From Clostridia bacterium (GTDB lineage Bacteria; Bacillota; Clostridia; Oscillospirales; Acutalibacteraceae): 58,265 nt of DNA. A model generated the notes under the pieces. It was not told the origin of the DNA. It made no database searches and was given only the letters and a program-made list of their open reading frames with translations. Positions 41,848 through 50,396 of this stretch are shown here, in pieces. Positions within the stretch are counted from its first letter, which is position 1, and every line of letters begins with the position of its first letter. The translations under genes were made by a program, and so were the position numbers. Location of the stretch: positions 1 through 58,265 of the forward strand of contig CAAFXS010000030.1 in the NCBI GenBank assembly GCA_900767025.1. Reading direction: 5' to 3'.

Positions 41848-43425
41848 TTATAAATTGCCGGCGGCGGATTTTTCCACCTCAAGACCTTTTTTGTATAATT
41901 CCATATATTTTTTAAAGCCACTGACATCTTCATCATCAGGCTCAACGGTAGAGCTTTTATACTTGCAAAATACTCTGTTTTCAAGGTAATCCTCAAGTGA
42001 TTCACCGTTGCCGTCAACTGCAAATCTTGCAAGAATTGCTATGCCCCAGGCACCGCCCTCACCTGCGGTTTCCATTACGGAAACAGGAGAGTTCATTGCT
42101 CCTGCCATCAGCTTTTGACCCACATATTCGGTTTTAAACAAACCGCCGTGGCCTGTAAGCCTGTCAATTTTAACCTGCTCCTTTTCGAGTATTTTCATAC
42201 CTATTTTAAGCGCAGCCATTGTGGAATAAACCTGTGTGCGCATAAAATTAGCAAGGTTGAATTCTGCGTTTTCACTTCTTGCAAACAAGGGTCTGCCTGA
42301 TGAAAGACCTGCAACAGGCTCGCCTGAAAAGTAATTATAAGACACAAGTCCGCCGCAGTCCCTGTCGCCGTCAAGGGCACAGTTGTAAAGCATATCATAA
42401 ATCTGCGGCTTTGTAAGATTATTTCCGCACAGCCTTGAAAATTCAATGAAAAGCTTTACCCAATAATCCAAATCGGTGCAGCAGTTATTACAGTGAACCA
42501 TTGCAACAGGTTTTCCGGTGGGTGTTGTTACCATATCAATTTCTTCATAAACATTTTTAAGCATTTCATCAAGCACAATCATTGAAAAAATTGATGTGCC
42601 TGCGGAAACATTACCTGTTCTGACAGTAACACTGTTAGTGGCAACCATACCTGTTCCTGCATCACCCTCAGGGGGACACATTAAAACACCTGAATTAAGC
42701 TCGCCGCTTGGGTCAAGGAGTCTTGCACCCTCATCTGTTAAATATCCTGCACAGTCGCCTGCAAGTAAAATTTCAGGAAGAATATCTTTAATATCCCAGC
42801 TTAATTTTTTAATTTCTTCAAGAGAAGAAAATTTATCAAGCATTTGGGCATCATAGCAGTTATTAACACTGTCTATTGGGAACATACCCGACGCCTCGCC
42901 GATGCCGAGAACCCTTTTACCGCTTAATTTCCAGTGAATATATCCGGCAAGGGTTGTCAGATAATCAATTTTATCAATATGTTCTTCTCCGTTAAGCACT
43001 GCCTGATAAAGATGTGCGATACTCCAGCGTTGAGGAATGTTAAAACCAAAAAGCTTTGTCAGCCTTTCCGACGCCTGAGCGGTTGTAGTATTTCTCCAGG
43101 TTCTGAATTCGGTAAGCAGATTTCCGTTTTTGTCAAATGGAAGGTAGCCGTGCATCATAGCGGAAAACCCGATTGAAGAAAGGTTTTTAATTCTAACACC
43201 GAATTTACTTTCAACATCGTTGTTAAGGCTTTTATAGGCATCCTGAACTCCGTTCCAAATGTCATCAATGCTGTAGGTCCAATAGCCGTTTTCATAGCGG
43301 TTTTCCCAATCGTGACTGCCGGTGGCAATAGGATTGCATTCACTGTCAATCAAAACAGCTTTTATGCGGGTTGAGCCAAGCTCAATACCCAGGGCTTCAT
43401 TTCCGTTTAAAACATAAGAGGACAT
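41848..43425 (-). CDS. araB: Ribulokinase (FGGY carbohydrate kinase)
   Basis: 525 residues from ATG 43425 (GAGGT six bases upstream). FGGY kinase pattern: ALGIELGSTRIKAVLIDSEC (phosphate-1 loop), SSIGFSAMMHGYLPFDKNG, SAGTSIFSMIVL and the C-terminal adenosine motif LTGHGGLFKTEYVGQKLMAG. The position before araA and araD makes L-ribulose the probable substrate, though sequence alone could fit xylulokinase. No arabinose transporter, regulator or glycosidase is adjacent. Confidence 0.85.
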   Translation of the reverse strand: MSSYVLNGNEALGIELGSTRIKAVLIDSECNPIATGSHDWENRYENGYWTYSIDDIWNGVQDAYKSLNNDVESKFGVRIKNLSSIGFSAMMHGYLPFDKNGNLLTEFRTWRNTTTAQASERLTKLFGFNIPQRWSIAHLYQAVLNGEEHIDKIDYLTTLAGYIHWKLSGKRVLGIGEASGMFPIDSVNNCYDAQMLDKFSSLEEIKKLSWDIKDILPEILLAGDCAGYLTDEGARLLDPSGELNSGVLMCPPEGDAGTGMVATNSVTVRTGNVSAGTSIFSMIVLDEMLKNVYEEIDMVTTPTGKPVAMVHCNNCCTDLDYWVKLFIEFSRLCGNNLTKPQIYDMLYNCALDGDRDCGGLVSYNYFSGEPVAGLSSGRPLFARSENAEFNLANFMRTQVYSTMAALKIGMKILEKEQVKIDRLTGHGGLFKTEYVGQKLMAGAMNSPVSVMETAGEGGAWGIAILARFAVDGNGESLEDYLENRVFCKYKSSTVEPDDEDVSGFKKYMELYKKGLEVEKSAAGNL

Positions 43426-43459
43426 AACACTACCTCGCACAATACATACTATTTATATT

Positions 43460-43488
43460 ATTCTATAATATAATATGGAATTTTTCAA
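43460..43488 (-). promoter_or_regulatory. Sigma-A-type promoter for araBAD
   Basis: Minus strand: TTGAAA (43483-43488), 17-base spacer, TAGAAT (43460-43465), about 35 bases before araB. I see no AraR-type or clear cre operator around it. Confidence 0.6.
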
Positions 43489-43500
43489 TACTAAAATATG

Positions 43501-43539
43501 ATAAAAATAAAATCCCCTGAACTTTCGTTCAAGGGATTT
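43501..43539 (-). terminator. Intrinsic terminator of the tRNA operon
   Basis: Minus strand: AAATCCCTTGAAC (43527-43539) pairs with GTTCAGGGGATTT (43510-43522), one mismatch, around GAAA, followed by a T-rich tail. It begins two bases after the tRNA-Cys CCA end. Confidence 0.88.
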
Positions 43540-43540
43540 G

Positions 43541-43615
43541 TGGAGGCACCACCCAGATTTGAACTGGGGCATAAAGCTTTTGCAGAGCTCTGCCTTACCA
43601 CTTGGCTATGGTGCC
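43541..43615 (-). tRNA. tRNA-Cys (GCA)
   Basis: 75 nt with encoded CCA. Acceptor stem GGCACCA/TGGTGCC, anticodon arm GAGCT-CTGCAAA-AGCTT giving GCA, T arm CCCAG-TTCAAAT-CTGGG, discriminator T. Last gene of the five-tRNA operon, separated from tRNA-Gly by 42 bases that contain a hairpin. Confidence 0.96.
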
Positions 43616-43626
43616 GAATTTATTAT

Positions 43627-43646
43627 AAAAGGCTTCAAGTGAAGCC
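43627..43646 (-). terminator. Possible weak terminator or processing hairpin between tRNA-Gly and tRNA-Cys
   Basis: Minus strand GGCTTC (43641-43646) and GAAGCC (43631-43636) pair around ACTT, followed by only T4 (43627-43630) and mixed A/T. All other spacers in this tRNA operon are 4-5 bases and carry nothing similar. Confidence 0.4.
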
Positions 43647-43657
43647 CTTATTTATTA

Positions 43658-43733
43658 TGGAGCGGATGACGAGGCTCGAACTCGCTACCTCAACCTTGGC
43701 AAGGTTGCGCTCTACCGGGTGAGCTACATCCGC
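43658..43733 (-). tRNA. tRNA-Gly (GCC)
   Basis: 76 nt with encoded CCA. Acceptor GCGGATG/CATCCGC, anticodon arm CAACC-TTGCCAA-GGTTG giving GCC, T arm GCGAG-TTCGAGC-CTCGT, discriminator T. Confidence 0.96.
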
Positions 43734-43738
43734 ATATG

Positions 43739-43814
<76 letters not shown>

Positions 43815-43819
43815 ACAAA

Positions 43820-43896
43820 TGGCGACCCGGAACGGGCTCGAACCGTCGACCTCTAGCGTGACAGGCTAGCGTTCTAACCAGCTGAACTACCGGGCC
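43820..43896 (-). tRNA. tRNA-Asp (GTC)
   Basis: 77 nt with encoded CCA. Acceptor GGCCCGG/CCGGGTC, anticodon arm CTAGC-CTGTCAC-GCTAG giving GTC, T loop TTCGAGC, discriminator G. Confidence 0.96.
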
Positions 43897-43900
43897 ATTC

Positions 43901-43976
43901 TGGTGGGAACAACAGGGCTCGAACCTGTGACCCTCTGCTTGTAAGGCAGATGCTCTCCCAGCTGAGCTATGCTCCC
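43901..43976 (-). tRNA. tRNA-Val (TAC)
   Basis: 76 nt with encoded CCA. Acceptor GGGAGCA/TGTTCCC (one G-U type pair), anticodon arm TCTGC-CTTACAA-GCAGA giving TAC, T loop TTCGAGC, discriminator A. First gene of the tRNA operon. Confidence 0.96.
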
Positions 43977-43986
43977 ACAATGACTG

Positions 43987-44004
43987 CGTCGCTGTCTTGC
44001 GACG
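43987..44004 (-). other. Leader hairpin of the tRNA operon
   Basis: Minus strand CGTCGC and GCGACG pair around 6 bases, starting at about the predicted transcription start. No T run follows, so it is more likely a 5' stability or processing element than a terminator. Confidence 0.45.
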
Positions 44005-44010
44005 AGTTAT

Positions 44011-44039
44011 ATAATACAATATGAACAGCTAATTGTCAA
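44011..44039 (-). promoter_or_regulatory. Strong sigma-A promoter of the tRNA operon
   Basis: Minus strand: perfect TTGACA (44034-44039), 17-base spacer, TATTAT (44011-44016), preceded by A/T tracts resembling an UP element. Confidence 0.82.
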
Positions 44040-44091
44040 GCACTTTTTTTAAGTTTTATAAACTTTTTTACAGATATTACAAAGTAATAAT

Positions 44092-44961
44092 TCAGTCAAG
44101 CAGTTTTTTTATATCATCAGGGGTAAATACATATTTTTTATCGCAAAAATGACATTCAACCTCGGTATCCTCACCTGAAGCAATCATTTCCTCCAGCGAC
44201 TCCCTGCCTGTTGAAATAAGTGCCTCCTCAACCTTTTCCTTTGAGCAGTTACAACGATATTCAATTTCACTTTCGTCAAGCTTGCTGATTTCAATGCCAT
44301 GCATTGCGGTTTGAGCAATATCATCAGGAGTCATACCCTTGCTGAGCATAGCGGTAACAGGCTCAATGGTTTGCATTGCATATTCAATTTTATCAATTAT
44401 TTCATCAGGGCAAAAAGGTAAAAGCTGAATAATAAAGCCGCCTGCTGCCGCAACTGTTAAATCGGGATTAACCAGTACACCTAAAGCACAGACAGAGGGT
44501 GTCTGCTCCGAGGACGCAAAATAATTTGTAATATCCTCGGCAATTTCGCCGCTGACAATTTCCGTCTGACCCACATAGGGCTCCTTTAATCCTATGTCCT
44601 TCATTACATATAAATAACCGTTTGTGCCTACAGTTCCTTTAACATCAAGCTTTCCTTTATCATTAAGAGGGATTTCCACAACAGGATTTTGCACATATCC
44701 CCTAACATTACCGCTGCTGTCGGAAACGGCAATCAGTGAACCGGCAGGCCCGCCACCGTTCATCCTAAGTGTAATGCTGTCGTCCTTACTTTTAAGCATA
44801 TCGCCCATCATTGAAGCGGCAGTCATAAGCCTTCCAAGTGCGGCAGTATTAACCGCAGAGGTTTTATGAATCTGCTCCGCTTTACCTACAACATCGGTTG
44901 TGTCCGCCGCAATGATGAACGCACTGCCGTCCTCAGTAATATATCTTACGATTTTTCCCAT
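44092..44961 (-). CDS. hslO: Hsp33 redox-regulated chaperone
   Basis: 289 residues. NGGGPAGSLIAVSDSSGNVR and the PVTAMLSKGMTPDDI region are Hsp33-like, and the C-terminal redox switch is complete: C237-x-C239 and C270-x-x-C273, which bind zinc when reduced and form disulfides under oxidative stress to activate holdase activity. Last gene of yerC-methyltransferase-hslO, 2 bases after the methyltransferase; no strong terminator follows before the tRNA promoter. Confidence 0.94.
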   Translation of the reverse strand: MGKIVRYITEDGSAFIIAADTTDVVGKAEQIHKTSAVNTAALGRLMTAASMMGDMLKSKDDSITLRMNGGGPAGSLIAVSDSSGNVRGYVQNPVVEIPLNDKGKLDVKGTVGTNGYLYVMKDIGLKEPYVGQTEIVSGEIAEDITNYFASSEQTPSVCALGVLVNPDLTVAAAGGFIIQLLPFCPDEIIDKIEYAMQTIEPVTAMLSKGMTPDDIAQTAMHGIEISKLDESEIEYRCNCSKEKVEEALISTGRESLEEMIASGEDTEVECHFCDKKYVFTPDDIKKLLD

Positions 44962-44963
44962 TA

Positions 44964-45695
44964 TTATTTTCCTTTACATATAAAATATATTCTTTCACTA
45001 TCTTCTTTAGGCTTATTTTTTGTTAAATCATCAAAAATTCCTAAAATTTCAAAGCCTGTGGCTTTAAGTGCATCCGAAAGAAAATCAAGTGAATATGCTT
45101 TTTCTTTAAAATTTTCCGAGTATCTGTCATAGTTTTTGCCGTTATAAACAAAGAAATCAAGAAAAATTTCAACAATATCATTATCCAGATACTCATTATC
45201 CCAGGAAAGAAAAAAATCCTCCTCGTCAAACACAAAGGTATTGTCAGCAAGAATTTCCCTGTGCTTATAAACAGTATTAACATCAAAAATAAAAATTCCG
45301 CCGTCGGCAAGAGAATTTTTTACACACTTAAAGCAGTTTATTACCTGATTTTCGTCAACAAGATGGTTAACTGCGTCAAGACAACAGATGCACAAATCAG
45401 CTTTACTGTTAAGCTGAAAATCAGTCATATCGGCACATAAAAGCTCTGCACCGGGGCATTTATTCTTGGCAACAGTCAGCATATCATCCGAAAGGTCAAT
45501 GCCTGTTACATCAAAGCCTTTTTCGTAAAAATAATGGCTGACCGTACCTGTTCCGCAGGCTAAATCGAGAACTGTTTTTCCACCGTTGCCGTATTCAGAA
45601 AAAAAGTTAGAAATGTACTCACTTCTAACTTCATACTCGGCATTTTCGGTTAAACTGTCGTAAAACAGTGCAAAGGCGCTGTTATAACTGCTCAT
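44964..45695 (-). CDS. Class I SAM-dependent methyltransferase
   Basis: 243 residues from ATG 45695 (AGGATGAAAGCG upstream; the longer frame to 45857 lies within yerC). Motif I VLDLACGTGTVSHYFYEKG, GIDLSDDMLTVAKN (motif post-I) and LCADMTDFQL/LCICCLDAVNHL identify a Rossmann methyltransferase close to the TrmA/ubiE-like small-molecule group found in Firmicutes. The acceptor is unknown. It overlaps yerC by 14 bases and precedes hslO by 2, so the three are one unit. Confidence 0.82.
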   Translation of the reverse strand: MSSYNSAFALFYDSLTENAEYEVRSEYISNFFSEYGNGGKTVLDLACGTGTVSHYFYEKGFDVTGIDLSDDMLTVAKNKCPGAELLCADMTDFQLNSKADLCICCLDAVNHLVDENQVINCFKCVKNSLADGGIFIFDVNTVYKHREILADNTFVFDEEDFFLSWDNEYLDNDIVEIFLDFFVYNGKNYDRYSENFKEKAYSLDFLSDALKATGFEILGIFDDLTKNKPKEDSERIYFICKGK

Positions 45696-45993
45696 CGCTT
45701 TCATCCTGCTCTCTAATTCTTTCAAAAATTTTGTCATATCCGTCGCAACCGTATTGAAGCGAGCGGTTAACTCTGCTGATGGTTGCAGTGGACGCACCTG
45801 TTTTGTTGACAATGTCGGTGTAAACGCATTTTTCCGAAAGCATTTTTGCAACAACAAGCCTTTGGCTTATTGCCTTTAGCTCCTGAATAGTGCATAAATC
45901 CTCAAAAAAATCGTAGCACTCATCAACATTTTCAAGTGCTAAAACAGCCTTAAATAAAAAGTCAAGATTATCGTCCTGTAACTTTCTGCTCAT
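45682..45993 (-). CDS. yerC: YerC/YecD family TrpR-like DNA-binding protein
   Basis: 103 residues. The TrpR-like helix-turn-helix is visible as DIVNKTGASTATISRVNRSL, after the helical ELKAISQRLVVAKMLSEK. YerC-type proteins are TrpR homologs without a known ligand in most Firmicutes. GGGAGGG SD. First gene of its operon, behind a promoter and the lysA terminator. Confidence 0.9.
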   Translation of the reverse strand: MSRKLQDDNLDFLFKAVLALENVDECYDFFEDLCTIQELKAISQRLVVAKMLSEKCVYTDIVNKTGASTATISRVNRSLQYGCDGYDKIFERIREQDESDEQL

Positions 45994-46013
45994 AATAATC
46001 CCTCCCGATATTT

Positions 46014-46041
46014 ATTATATTGTAACACACTAAACTGTGAA
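46014..46041 (-). promoter_or_regulatory. Probable sigma-A promoter for yerC
   Basis: Minus strand: TTCACA (46036-46041), 16-base spacer, TATAAT (46014-46019); a shifted reading TTTACT-17-TACAAT is also possible. Confidence 0.45.
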
Positions 46042-46045
46042 AGTA

Positions 46046-46076
46046 AAGAAAAATCCCTGAAATTAATCAGGGATTT
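46046..46076 (-). terminator. Intrinsic terminator after lysA
   Basis: Minus strand: AAATCCCTGA (46067-46076) and TCAGGGATTT (46051-46060) pair around a 6-base loop, followed by T-rich sequence. It ends the lon-engB-lysA unit. Confidence 0.85.
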
Positions 46077-46080
46077 ATAA

Positions 46081-47355
46081 TTATTCCTTTATAAGCTCAT
46101 CGTAAAAATCAAAGCAGTCAAAGGTTGCAAAATAATCCTTTGGCGTTTCGGCTCTTCTGATAAGCTGATAGCTTCCGTCTTCTTTAAGGAGGATTTCCGC
46201 ACTCTTGAGCTTTCCGTTATAGTTATAACCCATTGAAAAGCCGTGAGCACCTGCATCGTGGATGAACAGATAATCACCCATATCAATTTTTGGCAACATT
46301 CTGTCAATTGCAAACTTGTCGCAGTTTTCGCACAGTGAGCCTGTTACATCGTACTTTTCGGTGCATGGTTCATTTTCCTTGCCTAAAACAGTAATATGGT
46401 GATAAGCACCGTAAATTGCAGGGCGCATAAGGTTAACCGCACAGGCGTCAACACCGATATATTCTTTATGTGTATGCTTTTCGTTAATAGCCTTTGTTAC
46501 AAGTCCGCCGTAAGGACCCATCATATATCTTCCAAGCTCGGTATAGATTGCCACATCATCCATGCCGGCAGGTACTAAAACTTCCTCATATGCCTTTCTT
46601 ACACCCTCGCCAATAACAAAAATATCGTTTGGCTCCTGGTCGGGTCTGTAAGGAATTCCGATACCACCCGAAAGATTGATAAAGGAAATATGAACTCCAA
46701 GCTTTGCTTTAAGGTCAGCCGCAAGCTCAAAGAGTATTTTTGCAAGCATTGGATAATACTCGTTTGTAACTGTATTAGAGCAAAGGAAAGAATGAATACC
46801 AAATTCCTTAACACCCTTGTCCTTCATAATTGCGAATGCCTCGTAAATCTGCTCGGTAGTCATACCGTACTTAGCTTCGCCGGGGTTGTCCATAATATCG
46901 TTGGTAATTTTGAACATACCGCCGGGATTATAACGACAGCTCATTTTTTCGGGCAACTTGCCACAGGCTTTTTCAACTGCGTCAATATGGGTAATATCGT
47001 CAAGATTAATAATTCCGCCTAAATCATTACAATATTTAAACTCGTGAATCGGTGTGTCGTTAGACGAAAACATAATGTCGTCACCTGTTGCACCGATGGT
47101 CTTTGACATCATAAGCTCTGTCAGTGACGAGCAGTCACATCCGCAACCGTATTCACGAAGAATATTGATAAGGAACGGGTTTGGTGTAGCTTTAACGGCA
47201 AAATACTCCTTAAAGCCCTTATTCCAGGAAAATGCCTTCTTTAAGTTAGAAACATTTTCCCTTATTCCTTTTTCGTCATAAAGGTGAAACGGTGTCGGAT
47301 GCTGGGCCGCAATTTCCTCAACCTTTTCCTTTGTAACAAAAGGTAACTTATTCAT
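46081..47355 (-). CDS. lysA: Diaminopimelate decarboxylase family protein (LysA-like, variant motifs)
   Basis: 424 residues from ATG 47355 (GGAGGATTTGAAT upstream). Fold III PLP-decarboxylase: PLP lysine in KEYFAVKATPNPFL, SGGIGIPYRPDQE, GRYMMGPYGGLVT and the C-terminal active-site segment GSLCENCDKFAIDRML, then HDAGAHGFSMGYNYNG. Canonical LysA has C-E-S-x-D and an H-I-G-S substrate loop; here they are C-E-N-C-D and GIHSFLCSNTV. DAP decarboxylase remains the best call, but another diamino acid is possible. It overlaps engB by 8 bases. Confidence 0.75.
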   Translation of the reverse strand: MNKLPFVTKEKVEEIAAQHPTPFHLYDEKGIRENVSNLKKAFSWNKGFKEYFAVKATPNPFLINILREYGCGCDCSSLTELMMSKTIGATGDDIMFSSNDTPIHEFKYCNDLGGIINLDDITHIDAVEKACGKLPEKMSCRYNPGGMFKITNDIMDNPGEAKYGMTTEQIYEAFAIMKDKGVKEFGIHSFLCSNTVTNEYYPMLAKILFELAADLKAKLGVHISFINLSGGIGIPYRPDQEPNDIFVIGEGVRKAYEEVLVPAGMDDVAIYTELGRYMMGPYGGLVTKAINEKHTHKEYIGVDACAVNLMRPAIYGAYHHITVLGKENEPCTEKYDVTGSLCENCDKFAIDRMLPKIDMGDYLFIHDAGAHGFSMGYNYNGKLKSAEILLKEDGSYQLIRRAETPKDYFATFDCFDFYDELIKE

Positions 47356-47950
47356 ATTCAAATCCTCCATCACTAATTGATTTTTCAATATAATTCTTAA
47401 TTCCGTTAATCCCCTGCCCTGTTACTGCAGAAAAAGGCACAACAGGGACACCGCCGGCAAAGGCAAGCTCCTCTTTAGAAAGCTTAAGCCTCTCCTCATA
47501 CGCCTTTTTCTTCAGCTTGTCAGCCTTGGTCATCACAATTATGAAAGGAATATCCATTTCCTGCATAAATGTAATCATTCCCATATCATCCTTTGTTAAT
47601 GGATGGCGCATATCAATAAGCTGAACAACAAGAGCAATATTTCTGTGAGTTTTAAAATAACCCTCCATTAAGCCGGAGAAACGGTTAAGCTCCTGCTTGC
47701 TGATTTTTGCATAGCCGTAGCCGGGCAAATCAACAAAGCGAACATCATCACATTTATAAAAATTTATTGTAATTGTTTTTCCGGGAACAGAGCTGACTCT
47801 TGCAAGCTGTTTGCGGTTAAAAAGCTTATTTAAAAGCGAGCTTTTACCCACATTTGAACGCCCTGCAAAAGCAATTTCAGGCAAATCGCTTTCAGGTAAC
47901 TGTGAAAGCAAGCCAAAGGCTCTTTCAAATTCTGTTTTGTTATAATTCAT
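47348..47950 (-). CDS. engB: Ribosome biogenesis GTP-binding protein EngB (YsxC/YihA)
   Basis: 200 residues. G1 AFAGRSNVGKSSLLNKLF (P-loop at 30-37), G2/G3 with FVDLPGYGYAKISKQE, and G4 VMTKADKLKKK are in order. EngB acts in 50S subunit assembly. Located 7 bases after lon, as in many Firmicutes (clpX-lon-ysxC). Confidence 0.96.
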   Translation of the reverse strand: MNYNKTEFERAFGLLSQLPESDLPEIAFAGRSNVGKSSLLNKLFNRKQLARVSSVPGKTITINFYKCDDVRFVDLPGYGYAKISKQELNRFSGLMEGYFKTHRNIALVVQLIDMRHPLTKDDMGMITFMQEMDIPFIIVMTKADKLKKKAYEERLKLSKEELAFAGGVPVVPFSAVTGQGINGIKNYIEKSISDGGFEYE

Positions 47951-47957
47951 ACTGCAC

Positions 47958-50366
47958 CTACTGAGTTACAGACGGCTGACTTGATTTTTGATTAGTCATA
48001 ATAACCGTGCTGTCCTTATGATGTTTAGTAAGATTTCTTTCGAAGGCAACAGGGATAATTTGTTCAAAGCTTGTAACAGTTACAAATTTAACGGCTGATT
48101 TGACCTCGTCGGAAATTTCGGTTAAATCCCTTTCGTTATCGGCAGGAATTATAACCGTATCACAGCCTGCCTTGTATGCCGCCATTGATTTTTCCTTTAA
48201 TCCGCCGATTGCCATTGCTTTACCTTTAAGGCTTATTTCGCCTGTCATTGCAACATTTGATTTTATGGCAACACCTGTAAGCTCGCTTACAAGAGCAGTA
48301 GTTATTGCAAGACCTGCAGACGGTCCGTCCTTGGGTACTGCACCCTCAGGTGCGTGGATATGTATATCCTTGGTTTTGTAAAAATCACTGTCAATACCGA
48401 ATTCATCGGACTTTGACCTGACATATGACACGGCAGTTTTTGCGCTTTCCTTCATCACATCGCCAAGGTTACCGGTCAACTCAATTTTACCTGTACCTTC
48501 AAGAGCAGAAACTTCAATAGGAAGCATTGTACCGCCAACGCTTGTCCAAGCAAGGCCGTTAACAGTTCCAACAAGATTTTCACTGCTAATTTTCTCCGGC
48601 AGATATTTTCTTTTGCCCAGGATTTCTTCAATATTTTTATCACTAACCTTAAAGGCTTTAACACCGTTGTCAAGCTCGGCAATAGCTTTTCGGCAAAGCG
48701 CGGCGATTTGCTTTTGAAGATTTCTGACGCCTGCTTCTCTTGTATAGCCCTCGATAAGCATATAGATGCCGTCATCTGTGATTTTGAATTCTCTTGATGA
48801 AAGGCAATGCTTTTCAAGTTCTCTCTTTATCAGATGATTTTTTGCAATATGGAATTTTTCCTCGGTTGTATAGGAGCTAAGCTCAATAACCTCCATACGG
48901 TCATAAAGAGGCGCAGGTATTGAGGAGGTATCGTTTGCTGTTGTGATAAACATTACCTTGCTCAAATCAACGGGAAATTCAATATAATGGTCGGTAAATG
49001 TGTTATTCTGTTCAGGATCAAGAGCCTCAAGTAAAGCAGATGACGGGTCACCCTTGTAATCATTACCTACCTTGTCAATTTCGTCAAGAAGGATTATGGG
49101 GTTCATAACACCGCTTTTTATTACGGCATCAATTATTCTGCCGGGCATTGAGCCTATGTAGGTCTTTCTGTGACCTCTGATTTCCGCCTCATCGTGAATA
49201 CCACCCAAGGCAACACGAACATATTTTCGGTTCATACTTGATGCAAGTGATTTAACGATTGAGGTTTTACCCACACCCGGAGGGCCTGCAAGGCAGAGTA
49301 TCTGTCCCTTAAAATCAGGATTTCTCTTGTAAACGGCAAGAGCGTCAACTACCCTTTCCTTAACCTTATCAAGACCGTAGTGGTCTCTGTCAAGGGCTTT
49401 TCTTGCCTTTGAAAGATTAACTGAATTCTTTGAATATTTGCCAAAGGGAATTTCAAGACATTTGTCAAGATAATTTCTAACAACAGTACCCTCGTGTGAG
49501 CCTGAAGGCATTTTCATAAGCTTGTCACATTCACGCAAAAGCTTTTCCTTAATTTCATCAGAGCAATCAAGAGCTTTAATTTTTTCTCTGTATGCGTCTG
49601 CCTCTTCAACAGGGTTTTCGCTTTCACCCAAGGTATCGGAGATAACCTTCATTTCCTCGCGAAGATAGTATTCACGCTGATTTTTGTCGATTTCCTCCTG
49701 AACCTTTTCGTGAATTTCCGCCTCTATTTCAAGGGTTGCATTTTCTTTTTTCAAAGCAATTAAAAGCTTTGCAAGCCTTTCCGACGGATTGAGAGCCTCA
49801 AGAATAGCCTGTTTTTCGGTATAATCAAGAAATGTATTTGAGCAGATAAAATCAGCCAAGGCAGAGCTTGATTTAATTGAAATAACCTTTGCGATAACAT
49901 CATTACTTATTTTCGGCATAAGTGATGCATATTTTTCAAATTCTTTTCTCACCGCCCTGGTATAAGCCTTTTCCTCATCGTGATTGTCGGGATAATCCTC
50001 TTCACTGATAACATCAATAACCGCACTGACAAAGGGTTTATTCTGACAAATGCTTATCAGAGCTCCCCTTTCAAGGCCCTCAACAACAACCCTAAGGTTT
50101 TCACTGTTAGGTATTCTTACCATCTGCTTTATGTGGCAGACAACACCGATTTCATAAACATCTTCAATGCCCGGGTCGTCAACAGCGGCATCCTTTTGGC
50201 AAACAAGAAAGACCTTTTGATTGGACTGCATTGCACTTTTTAGTGCAGAAACGCTCTTTTTCCTGCCCACATCAAAATGGAGCACCATATCGGGAAAAAC
50301 AACCAGTCCCCTTAACGGGATAACAGGAAGCTCGGTTAAATTTTCTAATAATATATTTTCATCCAT
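47958..50366 (-). CDS. lon: Lon (LonA) ATP-dependent protease
   Basis: 802 residues. N-terminal LON substrate domain (LPVIPLRGLVVFPDMVLHFD), a coiled coil near 210-250, AAA+ module with Walker A GPPGVGKT (361-368) and Walker B PIILLDEIDKV, then the protease domain with catalytic S683 in PKDGPSAG and K726 in GGLKEKSM. A 25-residue polar tail follows the conserved end. Cytosolic quality-control protease. Its own promoter lies right behind the clpX terminator. Confidence 0.97.
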   Translation of the reverse strand: MDENILLENLTELPVIPLRGLVVFPDMVLHFDVGRKKSVSALKSAMQSNQKVFLVCQKDAAVDDPGIEDVYEIGVVCHIKQMVRIPNSENLRVVVEGLERGALISICQNKPFVSAVIDVISEEDYPDNHDEEKAYTRAVRKEFEKYASLMPKISNDVIAKVISIKSSSALADFICSNTFLDYTEKQAILEALNPSERLAKLLIALKKENATLEIEAEIHEKVQEEIDKNQREYYLREEMKVISDTLGESENPVEEADAYREKIKALDCSDEIKEKLLRECDKLMKMPSGSHEGTVVRNYLDKCLEIPFGKYSKNSVNLSKARKALDRDHYGLDKVKERVVDALAVYKRNPDFKGQILCLAGPPGVGKTSIVKSLASSMNRKYVRVALGGIHDEAEIRGHRKTYIGSMPGRIIDAVIKSGVMNPIILLDEIDKVGNDYKGDPSSALLEALDPEQNNTFTDHYIEFPVDLSKVMFITTANDTSSIPAPLYDRMEVIELSSYTTEEKFHIAKNHLIKRELEKHCLSSREFKITDDGIYMLIEGYTREAGVRNLQKQIAALCRKAIAELDNGVKAFKVSDKNIEEILGKRKYLPEKISSENLVGTVNGLAWTSVGGTMLPIEVSALEGTGKIELTGNLGDVMKESAKTAVSYVRSKSDEFGIDSDFYKTKDIHIHAPEGAVPKDGPSAGLAITTALVSELTGVAIKSNVAMTGEISLKGKAMAIGGLKEKSMAAYKAGCDTVIIPADNERDLTEISDEVKSAVKFVTVTSFEQIIPVAFERNLTKHHKDSTVIMTNQKSSQPSVTQ

Positions 50367-50396
50367 AATAAAACCTACTTTTACAAATTACAAATA

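Noticed and set aside
44041..44072. AT-only hairpin with T run on the plus strand
   Set aside because: No plus-strand gene ends nearby and the stem lacks G-C pairs; probably A/T tracts upstream of the tRNA promoter.
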